Assembly: GCA_023475105.1 (NCBI GenBank)
Contig: JAMCWJ010000107.1
Span: 1 to 47,827, forward strand
Source: Nitrospirota bacterium
GTDB lineage: Bacteria; Nitrospirota; Thermodesulfovibrionia; Thermodesulfovibrionales; UBA9159
DNA length: 47,827 nucleotides
Reading direction: 5' to 3'
The notes under the pieces are model-generated. The model was not told the origin of the DNA, searched no databases, and saw only the letters and a program-made list of their open reading frames with translations. This document shows positions 15,364 to 23,949 of this stretch, piece by piece. Position 1 is the stretch's first letter. Each line of letters opens with the position of its first letter. A program made the position numbers and the translations under genes.

Positions 15364-17139
15364 CTATTCTCCGTCGCGGCCGGACCGCACGACCGCAGAG
15401 GCGTCCTCCGCTCCTGGGGCGCGTTCATTCTCCGCCACGACAGGGAAATTCAGTTGGATATGGGTGCCCTTCCCCTCCGTACTTGATATAAGCACATAGC
15501 CGCCGTGCTCCTTCATGATTTTGTGCACGATGTTGAGTCCGAGCCCCAATCCCGAGTCCTTCGTAGTGAAAAATGGCTGAAAAACCTGCGACAGCACCGC
15601 TTCAGGCATGCCGATCCCGGTGTCGGCGATCGTGAGGTCTATCTCGTCTTCCGCCTCCTTGTATTGCGTAGTTATCGTAAGCTCTCCCCCTGACTGCATG
15701 GATTGCAGGGCATTGATGATCACGTTCAGCAGTATCTGCTTGACGCGGTGCCTGTCGATTACAAGAGAGGGCAGCCCCTGCATGAACGACCTGCATATCT
15801 TAACGCCTGCCGGACCCTCGGTGTCGATCTGGAGGAGTGCGACTGTTTCGTCGATGAGCCCGTGGATATCGGTCGCTTCCCGTTTCAGCCGGGACGGCCG
15901 GGAGAAGCTCAGAAAATCCTCGGCGATCTTGTTCAGCCGCTCCATTTCCTTCTCGACTATTTCAATCAACTCCAGGTCGTCCTTCTCGAGCGAACTGTAT
16001 CTCTTGAGCACCCCAAGGGAATTCGAAATGGCCCCGAGGGGATTCCTGATTTCATGGGCCACCATGGCGGCCATCCTGCCCATCGAGGCAAGTTTCTCGG
16101 ATTCCTTCAGATATCTCTGCGTCTCCTTCAGACGCTCATAGGCGTCCCTGAGTTCGATATTCTTCACCTCGATTTCCTCGAGGAATTTTGCCAATTTGAT
16201 CTTTGACCCGTAGAGGCGGTATACCGTATGGGTAAACCCGTACGCAAGGCCGACGAGGAGCCCCGAAAAGACCATCACCTTAATAATATGCCAGTACCAC
16301 CAGAGAGGGTCCCACAATTTCGAGAAACCGAAAAGGAAGGCGCTTTCGAAAAAGAGACAGGCTGCCGTCCCGAATATCAGGTACATAACGTCGTGGGTTT
16401 TCGTGAAACCTTTGAGAAAGACGACGCCGGCAAACAAATACAATAGGCTCGAAATGAAATTCATCGCGTAGATAAAGCTGCTGAAATAGCCTTTTACGCT
16501 TATCACGCTCGTCTTGTACGGCAGCTTGTCGTGCAGGACGCTCGGGATGAAATAATCCAGCTTGATGGACAGCAGCGCAAACAGGACGATCATGAACATC
16601 CCGGCCACCATGTAACTCCTGTGCGCCCAGGCCGATTTCCCGGGCTCTTCGATCTTTCCGTTCAGATAGACCGAACCCGCAAGACAGGCCGACCCGAGGA
16701 AGGAGCCGCAGGAATGAAACCAGACAAAGGCGTTGTGATTATAGTTCGAAAAGGCATGGAAGATATCAAGGGTGCCGAGCGAAAAGAACGCAAACACCAG
16801 GAAAAGGATATTCTTCTTCGCGGAGACAAGGTATTCCCACGCCAGGATAAAGGCGATAATGCCCGAAATCAGGCCGCAGAATATCTCGATGGTTGCGTGT
16901 TTTGGAGCATCCACGATGAAAAGATCGACTGCCGAAGATATGACGAACCGCTCGATGACGGAAGCGGAAGCGACGGCCGTTAATGCAAAAAAAGTGAGAA
17001 AGAGAAGTCTTTTCCGGGTAATGAGAGAATGTTCGTTGTCGGCCGTATCGATGCGAAAGACCACGTACCTGAGCAAAGGCTCCCGATAGTTCGGCTCGAC
17101 GGAAGATCGGAGCTTTTTCATCAGCCCACGCAACTTCAT
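15364..17139 (-). CDS. Membrane sensor histidine kinase (MASE3-like N-terminus)
   Basis: 591 residues. The N-terminal half (about 45-310) has seven or eight membrane helices in a MASE3-like arrangement, including FSLGTLDIFHAFSNY. A coiled coil (about 315-350) leads to the HisKA domain with H-box MVAHEIRNPLGA (phospho-acceptor H362), then the HATPase with N-box NVIINALQSM, G1 IADTGIGM and G2 GLGLGLNIV. There is no PAS domain, so sensing is probably within the membrane. It forms the upstream half of a kinase-regulator pair with the gene at 14011 (stop and ATG adjacent). By position it may sense conditions for the operon ending at 13582. Confidence 0.9.
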   Translation of the reverse strand: MKLRGLMKKLRSSVEPNYREPLLRYVVFRIDTADNEHSLITRKRLLFLTFFALTAVASASVIERFVISSAVDLFIVDAPKHATIEIFCGLISGIIAFILAWEYLVSAKKNILFLVFAFFSLGTLDIFHAFSNYNHNAFVWFHSCGSFLGSACLAGSVYLNGKIEEPGKSAWAHRSYMVAGMFMIVLFALLSIKLDYFIPSVLHDKLPYKTSVISVKGYFSSFIYAMNFISSLLYLFAGVVFLKGFTKTHDVMYLIFGTAACLFFESAFLFGFSKLWDPLWWYWHIIKVMVFSGLLVGLAYGFTHTVYRLYGSKIKLAKFLEEIEVKNIELRDAYERLKETQRYLKESEKLASMGRMAAMVAHEIRNPLGAISNSLGVLKRYSSLEKDDLELIEIVEKEMERLNKIAEDFLSFSRPSRLKREATDIHGLIDETVALLQIDTEGPAGVKICRSFMQGLPSLVIDRHRVKQILLNVIINALQSMQSGGELTITTQYKEAEDEIDLTIADTGIGMPEAVLSQVFQPFFTTKDSGLGLGLNIVHKIMKEHGGYVLISSTEGKGTHIQLNFPVVAENERAPGAEDASAVVRSGRDGE

Positions 17140-17237
17140 ATCGTCTTTTCCCCGGGAAAGGGCAAAGGAGAGCAGCGGCAGTCAGCCTCTCCACCCACGG
17201 ACCTCACTCGCACCTCGTACCTCTTTTTCCTGACGGT

Positions 17238-17266
17238 ATTATAAACCAACTGAGGTCTTCTTTTCA
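17238..17266 (-). promoter_or_regulatory. Possible sigma-70 promoter for the kinase-regulator operon
   Basis: On the minus strand a perfect TATAAT (17238-17243) has a weak TGAAAA -35 box 17 bases upstream. It lies about 100 bases before the kinase ATG. Only the -10 is strong. Confidence 0.35.
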
Positions 17267-17301
17267 CCTGATGGGATGAAACCGATCGGAAGAATCCGCC
17301 G

Positions 17302-17874
17302 TCAATCATTCCTCATATTTTTGATGAGCCTCAGCTGAGAATCGGCGTTGTTCCAGACGATGCGGAGGGAATCCTCTGAAATGCTTTTCCAGTATTGCCC
17401 TGTGGGCTCGTAGAGATGGTTTTCCGTCGAAAAACGGTACTTAAAGACTATCGGCTCGACATCCTGCCCCACATAGATACGTCCTTTCGGCACGAAGTCA
17501 AATGCGGAGAATTCGAGCCGGTACTTCCACAACAGTAGCCCGTCCCTGTACATCGTCAGCAGATCCGAATAAGCCTTCAGGAGTTCCCTCTCTTCCTTCG
17601 TGTTCGCCCTGCCCCTTACGCCCGCTATCTCCCGGGAAAGCTGCTCTGCCAGTCCGGTCAGTCGCTGATAGGAACGACCTGCGGAGAGAGAGGTTTTCAT
17701 CGCCTCCGAGGCTGAGTGCACCCCTGCGAATTTGGCCTTGTCGATTCCGGGTTCGGATGAGCACGCCGCGGCAAGAGTAACAAGGATCGCCGCCGCGATC
17801 AGGAAGCGTCTTAATCCCTTCGCGACCCCGCTCCGCTCCGAATGACTGAAATACCCGTTTGACATATTTCTCAC
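17302..17874 (-). CDS. Lipoprotein of unknown function
   Basis: 190 residues with lipobox LAAAC (C38) after a long basic N-terminus; an internal ATG nine bases downstream would remove three residues. The mature part is helical up to about residue 110 (SYQRLTGLAEQLSREIAG; ELLKAYSDLLTMYRDGLLLW) and ends in a probable beta segment (GRIYVGQDVEPIVFKYRF). No family is recognised. It lies upstream of the kinase on the same strand with a 160-base gap, so it could be part of the sensory unit, but nothing demands it. Confidence 0.65.
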   Translation of the reverse strand: MRNMSNGYFSHSERSGVAKGLRRFLIAAAILVTLAAACSSEPGIDKAKFAGVHSASEAMKTSLSAGRSYQRLTGLAEQLSREIAGVRGRANTKEERELLKAYSDLLTMYRDGLLLWKYRLEFSAFDFVPKGRIYVGQDVEPIVFKYRFSTENHLYEPTGQYWKSISEDSLRIVWNNADSQLRLIKNMRND

Positions 17875-17966
17875 TATACCTCAAAGGCAACGACTATGTC
17901 AGCCGGCGGTATACGCGGTCCTCGTTTCACGGCCGGATAATCGCGGCATGTGTCCTTTTTCTTTTC

Positions 17967-17995
17967 TTGACACAAAAGAGGAGTCATGTTATCCT
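17967..17995 (+). promoter_or_regulatory. Sigma-70 promoter for the small gene at 18102
   Basis: TTGACA (17967-17972) and TATCCT (17990-17995) with a 17-base spacer, a near-consensus arrangement. Transcription would begin near 18002, giving a leader of about 100 nt. Confidence 0.65.
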
Positions 17996-18101
17996 GTATT
18001 TAGGACGGGTAAAGTTCTTCCTGCGGGAAGGGCTCCTGAGAGAACCGCATAACCGGCTGAAGGCCACATGCCGGAAAGCCGCTGAAGGAAGGAGGCAGTG
18101 A

Positions 18102-18422
18102 ATGGCGGCCTCTAAAGATTTGACGTACAAGAATTACTGCGATACCGTATATACGGAGCTTACGAACACGAAAGCGAGACTGCTTGACCTGGTGAAGAGT
18201 ATCGAGATGATGGGAGTGCCGGAAAAAGAGCGCCTGATGTCTCACATACCTCACCTTCTCGACATCGTCAACATGATCGACTGGAAACTCGACATCGTCG
18301 TGAAAGTCTGCCCCGTCGATTGGCAGGGGTTTGAGGGCAAGTTCGAAACCACGGCGTCCGTCGGAGTGGAGGAAAATCCGGAGCAACGAGAATCTGTGGC
18401 ACCGGGAGACGTAGGAGGCTGA
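18102..18422 (+). CDS. Small helical protein of unknown function
   Basis: 106 residues, no signal peptide or membrane helix. The body is amphipathic helix (NTKARLLDLVKSIEMMG; HIPHLLDIVNMIDWKLDIVV) with an acidic, low-complexity tail. Translation signals are good (AAGGAGG eight bases before ATG) and a near-consensus promoter lies upstream, so it is a real gene although I recognise no family. A hairpin follows its stop. Confidence 0.7.
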   Translation: MAASKDLTYKNYCDTVYTELTNTKARLLDLVKSIEMMGVPEKERLMSHIPHLLDIVNMIDWKLDIVVKVCPVDWQGFEGKFETTASVGVEENPEQRESVAPGDVGG

Positions 18423-18464
18423 GAAGACCCCGCACCTGCTGAGCGCATAAAAGAATTGCTTTCG

Positions 18465-18492
18465 GGCGGCGGAAACAGACGTTTCCGCCGCC
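18465..18492. terminator. Hairpin between convergent genes
   Basis: A perfect 12 bp GC-rich stem (GGCGGCGGAAAC / GTTTCCGCCGCC) around a 4-base loop, between the plus gene ending at 18422 and the minus gene ending at 18579. There is no long T-run on either side. Position suggests a shared terminator or mRNA end. Confidence 0.55.
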
Positions 18493-18578
18493 TATTTGAA
18501 GGGAATTCCTGATGGAGGCGGCTTTATCGGTACCTTGACAAGCGCTTCCCCGCAGGGAGTTGCCGAGGAACCTTTTCC

Positions 18579-19661
18579 CTACGACCGGCTTCGCGAAACC
18601 GAGTAGCGGGGTGCAAGGACCGTCAGTATCTTTTCCTGCACTTCCTCGGGTGTCATGATCGCCCCTCCGGGTCTGCCGTAGAAATGCACCGGTGCCCTCC
18701 CGTTTATCGCGAGCCTCACATCTTCCACCATCTGACCTGCGTTCAACTCGATGGTGAGGAATTCTCTTCCCTTGCCTGCGAGCGAGTACAGCTCCCTTTC
18801 AGGGAAGGGGAAAAGGGTGACGGGCCTGAAGAGACCGATCCTGAAGCCGTCGTTCCTCAATCTCCTTACTGCGGAAAGGGCTATCCGCGCGGCGATGCCG
18901 AAGGCGACCACAATCAGTTCGGCATCTTCCGTCGAAACGGCCTCGCACCTCACCTCGCGCTCTTTCATCCTTCCGTACTTTTCCTGGAGGAGGTTGTTCC
19001 TCTGCTCGAGCTCACCCTCGCCCATGTAGAGAGACTTTATCACATTCGGTTTCCTCCCGCGACACCCTGTAAGGGCCCACCTCTTTTCGGGCAGATCGGG
19101 CTTCACATAGGGCCTCGGATAAAAGGGCTCCATCATCTGTCCCAGTATCCCGTCGGCAAGTATCATGGCGGGATTCCGGTATTCGTCGGACCTGTCAAAG
19201 GCGAGCATCGTCAGGTCCCAGAGTTCCTGAAGATTATAGGGTGCGTAGACGAGCAGTCGATAATCACCGTGTCCCCCGCCCTTGACCGCCTGGAAATAGT
19301 CCGCCTGGCTTCCCGATATGTTGCCGAGACCGGGGCCCCCTCTCTGCATATTCACTATCACCGCGGGGAGTTCCGAGCCCGCAAGATAGGATATGCCTTC
19401 CTGCTTCAGGCTCACTCCCGGACTGCTCGAAGAGGTCATCGCCCTCGCCCCGCAGGCAGACGCCCCGTACACCATGTTGATAGCAGCCAGTTCGCTCTCG
19501 GCCTGGATAAACACTCCTTGCACCTCCGGCATCCTGCGCGCCATGTACTCCGGTATTTCGTTCTGGGGAGTGATGGGATAACCCGCATAGAACCGGCAGC
19601 CGGCCTGGATCGCAGCCTCGGAGACCACCTCGTTGCCCTTCATGAACAATTTCTCCCGCAT
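18579..19661 (-). CDS. vorB: 2-oxoacid:ferredoxin oxidoreductase alpha subunit (VorB type)
   Basis: 360 residues with the pyrimidine-binding core of the pyruvate/2-oxoacid:ferredoxin oxidoreductase alpha chain: LFMKGNEVVSEAAIQAGC, GYPITPQNEIPEYMARR, QAESELAAINMVYGAS, MTSSSSPGVSLKQEGISYLAG and RGGPGLGNISGSQADYFQ. The family oxidatively decarboxylates branched-chain or other 2-oxoacids to acyl-CoA with ferredoxin as electron acceptor. The start MREKLFMKGN is chosen to match family length. The TPP-binding beta subunit and the gamma/ferredoxin subunits normally adjoin this gene, but none is present here, so partners must be elsewhere or the chain works differently. Exact substrate is not determined. 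Confidence 0.85.
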   Translation of the reverse strand: MREKLFMKGNEVVSEAAIQAGCRFYAGYPITPQNEIPEYMARRMPEVQGVFIQAESELAAINMVYGASACGARAMTSSSSPGVSLKQEGISYLAGSELPAVIVNMQRGGPGLGNISGSQADYFQAVKGGGHGDYRLLVYAPYNLQELWDLTMLAFDRSDEYRNPAMILADGILGQMMEPFYPRPYVKPDLPEKRWALTGCRGRKPNVIKSLYMGEGELEQRNNLLQEKYGRMKEREVRCEAVSTEDAELIVVAFGIAARIALSAVRRLRNDGFRIGLFRPVTLFPFPERELYSLAGKGREFLTIELNAGQMVEDVRLAINGRAPVHFYGRPGGAIMTPEEVQEKILTVLAPRYSVSRSRS

Positions 19662-19876
19662 CGCAAGCATTATACCATATTCGGCGGAACTCAACTACGC
19701 CCAAATCCACCATCAACACTGCGTGAGGATGCATTCGAACGGTTTCAGCGGGCCGTGTTGCCTCGCCTTTCGGGTGAGGCGGCCCCGCGCCTCAGAGCGA
19801 AGCGAGAATGAGAAAGAATGCCGTTCTCACGCAGGTATCGGTTTTCTTAATGGCGGATTTTGGTATGCCGCTTCCA

Positions 19877-19906
19877 TTGACAAAATTCGAACCCTTCTTT
19901 TATGAT
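19877..19906 (+). promoter_or_regulatory. Sigma-70 promoter for glyQS
   Basis: TTGACA (19877-19882) and TATGAT (19901-19906) with an 18-base spacer. The inferred start near 19913 leaves only a few bases before the glyQ ATG at 19921, so the leader is very short and no ribosome-binding site is evident. Confidence 0.65.
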
Positions 19907-19920
19907 TTTCAAACATCGTC

Positions 19921-20838
19921 ATGAATTTTCAAGATCTCATTTTAACGCTCCAGGAATTCTGGTCAAAGAACGACTGCGTGCTCCTCCAGCCCTATGACGT
20001 GGAGGTGGGCGCCGGCACCTTTCACCCTGCCACGTTCTTCCGGGTCCTCGGGCCCGAGCCCTGGAGAGTCGCCTACGTGGAACCCTCCCGCAGGCCTACT
20101 GACGGCAGATACGGCGAAAACCCGAACAGGCTCCAGCACTACTACCAGTATCAGGTCGTCCTGAAGCCTTCGCCGCCTGAGAGCCAGCAGTTGTACCTCG
20201 ACAGCATCACCCGTCTCGGCATAGACCCCCTGAAACATGACATCCGGTTCGTCGAGGACGATTGGGAATCGCCGACTCTCGGCGCCTGGGGGCTCGGATG
20301 GGAGGTCTGGCTCGACGGCATGGAGATCACCCAGTTCACCTATTTTCAGCAAGTGGGAGGTATCGACCTGAAGCCTGTTTCCGTCGAGATCACGTACGGC
20401 CTTGAAAGGATCGCCATGTACCTCCAGGGAGTGGACAATGTCTTCGATCTCGACTGGGGCGGAGGCGTCAGATACGGCGACATCCACCACAGGGAAGAGG
20501 TCGAGTTTTCGAGATACAACTTTGATCTCGCAGACGTCGGCCTCCTGATGAGGGAATTCGAATCCTTCGAGCGGGAGGCCAGAAGGCTGAACGGACTCGG
20601 CCTCGTGACGCCCTCCTACGAGTTTTGCCTGAAATGCTCCCACGCCTTCAACCTCCTCGACGCACGGGGCGCCTTTTCCGTGACGGAAAGGACCGGATAC
20701 ATAGCCCGCGTACGGGGAATCGCCAAGCTCTGTGCAGAGGCATTCCTGAAGCAGAGGGAAGAGATGGGGTTCCCCCTCCTGAGGGAAGGCGATTCCTCTG
20801 TTTCGTTCAGGGAAAAGAGAAATGCCGCAGAACGATAG
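19921..20838 (+). CDS. glyQ: Glycyl-tRNA synthetase alpha subunit
   Basis: 305 residues matching the alpha chain of the tetrameric bacterial glycyl-tRNA synthetase, which carries the glycine-activating class II catalytic site. Recognisable stretches are [85 protein letters not shown] and [13 protein letters not shown]. It overlaps glyS by 17 bases. The length is normal. Confidence 0.97.
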   Translation: MNFQDLILTLQEFWSKNDCVLLQPYDVEVGAGTFHPATFFRVLGPEPWRVAYVEPSRRPTDGRYGENPNRLQHYYQYQVVLKPSPPESQQLYLDSITRLGIDPLKHDIRFVEDDWESPTLGAWGLGWEVWLDGMEITQFTYFQQVGGIDLKPVSVEITYGLERIAMYLQGVDNVFDLDWGGGVRYGDIHHREEVEFSRYNFDLADVGLLMREFESFEREARRLNGLGLVTPSYEFCLKCSHAFNLLDARGAFSVTERTGYIARVRGIAKLCAEAFLKQREEMGFPLLREGDSSVSFREKRNAAER

Positions 20839-22927
20839 CGCGGGCCCTTCGCCCTCACCTGAGCGCCTTTCTTCGCTGTTGCTCGAACTGGGTACGGAAG
20901 AGATCCCCGCGAGATTTCTCCCCCCTGCCCTGACGCTGCTGAGGACCGCCACGGAATCTCTCTTTGTCGAAAGGTTGATCGGTTTTTCCGAAATAAAGAC
21001 CTATGCCACCCCGAGAAGGCTGACGGCCCTTGTGAAGGGGATCCCCCGGATGCAGCAAGGCAGTGTCAGGGAGGTCTTCGGGCCTTCGAAAAAGGTCGCC
21101 TTTGACGCGTCGGGAAATCCGACGAAAGCGGCAACGGGCTTTGCCCGGTCGCAGGGAGTGGAGGTGACGGAACTCGTCGTAAGGACCACGGACAAAGGCG
21201 AGTACGTCGCGGCGGTGATCAGGCAGGAAGGCGTCGAAGTGAGAAGTCTTCTCCCCGACGTACTGAAGAAAATGGTCCTGTCGTTGAGCTTTCCCAAATC
21301 GATGAGGTGGGGCAACGGCAACCTCCGGTTTGTAAGGCCGCTGCGCTGGATCCTGGCGCTTCTGGACAGCGAGACGATACCCTTCGAGATCGACGGGATA
21401 CGGAGCGCCAACATCACGAAGGGGCACAGATTTCTCTCCCCCGGTTCCTTCACGATACGGGAGATACCGTCTTATGTCCATCTCCTCGAAAACAACTATG
21501 TAATCGTGGACCAGGTGCAGAGGAGAAAGGTCATCGAAACAGGAATCGATGCTCTCGCTGCAACGGTCGGCGGAAAGGTGCCGGGGGACGAAGGGCTTCT
21601 CGAAACGGTCACGCACCTTGTCGAGTACCCCGTGCCCGTTCTGTGCGAGTTCCCTGCGGAGTACCTCAGGCTTCCGTGGGAGCTCCTGATCACGGTGATG
21701 AAAGGCCATCAGAAATATTTTGCGGTCGAAGGGGAAGCCGGGACGCTGAGAAACTACTTCGTCGTTGTCAGCAACACAAAGGACGAGAACGCGGAGACGA
21801 TACGGAAGGGCGCAGAACGGGTAATCAAGGCCCGCTTCGAAGACGCCCGGTTCTACTATGAGGAAGACATCAGCAGGAGACTCGAAACGAGGATCGAGGA
21901 CCTCAAAAGGGTGACCTTCCATGACAGGCTCGGAAGCCTCCACGAAAAGACGGAGAGGATTGTCCGGACGGCCTCGTTCCTTGCCGGGAAGCTCGCCCCT
22001 GAAAAAAAGGGTGACATCGAGAGAGCGGCCTGGTTGTCGAAAACAGACCTGCTCACAGGGGTCGTGGGAGAATTCCCGGAGCTTCAGGGGCTTATGGGGC
22101 GCTATTACGCCCTGCACGACGGGGAGCGGAAAGAAGTTGCCGAAGCCCTGAGAGAGCAGTACCTTCCCTCGTATTCAGGGGACAGACTCCCTGAATCGGA
22201 CGAGGGAGCCATTCTCAGCCTCGCCGACAAAATGGACACCATCGTCTCGTTCTTTGCAATCGGGCTGATGCCGACAGGCTCCGAAGATCCCTTCGCCCTA
22301 AGAAGGCAGGCGTTGGGCGTCATCGCCATTCTCATCGAAAAAGGCTATCCCGTCGCCCTGGGAGAGATCGTACGGAAGCTCTCGGAGGGAATGGGAGAGA
22401 CGAGGCAGGCCCTGGCGTCGGAGGTCCTCGCCTTTTTCATGCAGCGGATCGAACCGCTCTTCTCTTCCCAGGGCTACGAGCCCGACATCGTCCTATCGGT
22501 CATTCATCTTCTCGAAAGCGTGCCCCTCGGGGAGATCCTGGCACGCATCCATGCCGTCAGAAACTTCGGATCTGCTGCGGAATACACCTCCTTCCTTATG
22601 GCGATGAAGCGGATAAACAACATCGTGCCCGAGACCGAGCTGCCTTCGCTGAACAACGACCTCCTCTCGGAACCCCAGGAAAAGGCACTTTGCGGCGAAA
22701 TGATGAACATCAGGCCCGTTGTCAGGGAATTGCTCAGGGGGAAAAAGTATTATGACGTCCTGAAGCTGACCTCCGCGCTTAGCCCCTTCATCAATAGTTT
22801 CTTCGACAAGGTGCTTGTCATGGACAAGAAAGAGGAAGTGAAACTGAACAGGCTTTCGCTCCTCCGGGAAATCTGGTCCCTCGTTTCTCCTGTCGCCGAC
22901 CTATCGAAGCTGAAAGAGACCAGATAG
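20822..22927 (+). CDS. glyS: Glycyl-tRNA synthetase beta subunit
   Basis: 701 residues, the usual length of the beta chain, which binds tRNA and holds the DALR-type anticodon domain. Typical stretches are [70 protein letters not shown] and [29 protein letters not shown]. Start ATG 20822 lies within the end of glyQ, so translation is coupled. The first ten residues are not conserved in the family. Confidence 0.97.
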   Translation: MPQNDSAGPSPSPERLSSLLLELGTEEIPARFLPPALTLLRTATESLFVERLIGFSEIKTYATPRRLTALVKGIPRMQQGSVREVFGPSKKVAFDASGNPTKAATGFARSQGVEVTELVVRTTDKGEYVAAVIRQEGVEVRSLLPDVLKKMVLSLSFPKSMRWGNGNLRFVRPLRWILALLDSETIPFEIDGIRSANITKGHRFLSPGSFTIREIPSYVHLLENNYVIVDQVQRRKVIETGIDALAATVGGKVPGDEGLLETVTHLVEYPVPVLCEFPAEYLRLPWELLITVMKGHQKYFAVEGEAGTLRNYFVVVSNTKDENAETIRKGAERVIKARFEDARFYYEEDISRRLETRIEDLKRVTFHDRLGSLHEKTERIVRTASFLAGKLAPEKKGDIERAAWLSKTDLLTGVVGEFPELQGLMGRYYALHDGERKEVAEALREQYLPSYSGDRLPESDEGAILSLADKMDTIVSFFAIGLMPTGSEDPFALRRQALGVIAILIEKGYPVALGEIVRKLSEGMGETRQALASEVLAFFMQRIEPLFSSQGYEPDIVLSVIHLLESVPLGEILARIHAVRNFGSAAEYTSFLMAMKRINNIVPETELPSLNNDLLSEPQEKALCGEMMNIRPVVRELLRGKKYYDVLKLTSALSPFINSFFDKVLVMDKKEEVKLNRLSLLREIWSLVSPVADLSKLKETR

Positions 22928-23010
22928 CCTTTTTCCCCCTCCTTTTGCGCCGCAGGAAAACGACAGGGGCGATCCTGCTTGAAAAGATCACCCCGAAATG
23001 ATAAGGTCTA

Positions 23011-23916
23011 ATGCAAATGTCGGGAAGTGAAGATACGGTATACGACTGCATCATCATCGGCGCCGGCCCGGGAGGACTGCAGGCAGCCGTTTACCTCGGC
23101 AGATACAATAGGCAGGTCCTTCTGATCGACCGGGGGGGCGGCAGGACATCGCATGCCCTGCATATCGAAAATTTCCTTACCCGCAAGGAGATCTCGGGAA
23201 GGGAGCTTATCGAGCTCGGCCTCGCACAGGCGCGAACTTTTCACGTACGGCTCGAGAGAGGGCTCGTCACCGGTCTCCGGAAATTTCAGTTTTTCGAGGT
23301 TCTTGCGGGGGGAAAAAGATATCTCTCGAAATTCGTCATTGTCTCCTCCGGCGTGTATGACAATCTGCCGGAGATAGAAAACGTCCGGGAGTTCCTCGGC
23401 AGGGGGTTTTATACCTGCGTCGACTGCGACGGATACAGGACGACGGGAAGGAAACTCCTCGTGATGGGAAATTCCATCAATACCGTGCACCTTGCCTTTG
23501 CGATGAAGGAGATGTTCACGGAGGACCTGACCCTCCTGTTGATCTTTTATGACCCTCCGGAAGAATATAAGGAGGCGCTGAGAGAGGAGGGCATCACCCT
23601 TGTGAAGGGAAGGCCGGTACGCATCATCGGCAGCAGTGACATCGAGGCCGTCGAGATGAGGGATGGCGGAAGAATCCCCTGTGAGGCGATCATGTCCAAT
23701 TTCGGTTTCAAACTGAACGACCGCTTTCTTTCCGGACTGCAGCTGAAGAGGGACCCTGCGGGCTTCAAATATGTGGTGAATCACCACTACGAATCGTCTC
23801 TCGGAGGGCTCTACATCGTGGGTCCCCTCAACACCGGTCCCGACCAGGCGGTCATCGCCGCGGGAGAAGGGGCTGTTGCAGCGCTCGACATCAAAAAAAG
23901 GCTCTTGGAGCTTTAG
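23011..23916 (+). CDS. Thioredoxin reductase-like flavoprotein without a recognisable NAD(P)H motif
   Basis: 301 residues of thioredoxin-reductase fold. The FAD motif is IIIGAGPGGLQAA (15-27); the redox pair is CVDC (C136, C139) in TCVDCDGYR; the C-terminal FAD segment is GPLNTGPDQAVIAAGEGAVAA. At the place of the NADPH Rossmann loop (normally GGGxSA) the protein has LVMGNSINTVHLA, lacking the glycine pattern, and the arginines of the NADPH phosphate site are not evident. It may use ferredoxin, F420 or another donor, as known for some divergent homologues. A second start, ATG 23017, is possible. Monocistronic or first gene before the alpha-2-macroglobulin gene. Confidence 0.8.
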   Translation: MQMSGSEDTVYDCIIIGAGPGGLQAAVYLGRYNRQVLLIDRGGGRTSHALHIENFLTRKEISGRELIELGLAQARTFHVRLERGLVTGLRKFQFFEVLAGGKRYLSKFVIVSSGVYDNLPEIENVREFLGRGFYTCVDCDGYRTTGRKLLVMGNSINTVHLAFAMKEMFTEDLTLLLIFYDPPEEYKEALREEGITLVKGRPVRIIGSSDIEAVEMRDGGRIPCEAIMSNFGFKLNDRFLSGLQLKRDPAGFKYVVNHHYESSLGGLYIVGPLNTGPDQAVIAAGEGAVAALDIKKRLLEL

Positions 23917-23949
23917 ATGAGACCGCACGAAAACCGACTGGAGGGGGGT

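Noticed and set aside
19741-19876. Hairpin GCCTCGCC-TTTCG-GGTGAGGC and GGTGAGGCGGCCCCGCG upstream of glyQ, suggestive of a glycine T-box leader
   Set aside because: The T-box core sequence is not matched, and a strong TTGACA-18-TATGAT promoter lies between this hairpin and glyQ, so the hairpin would not be in the glyQ transcript.
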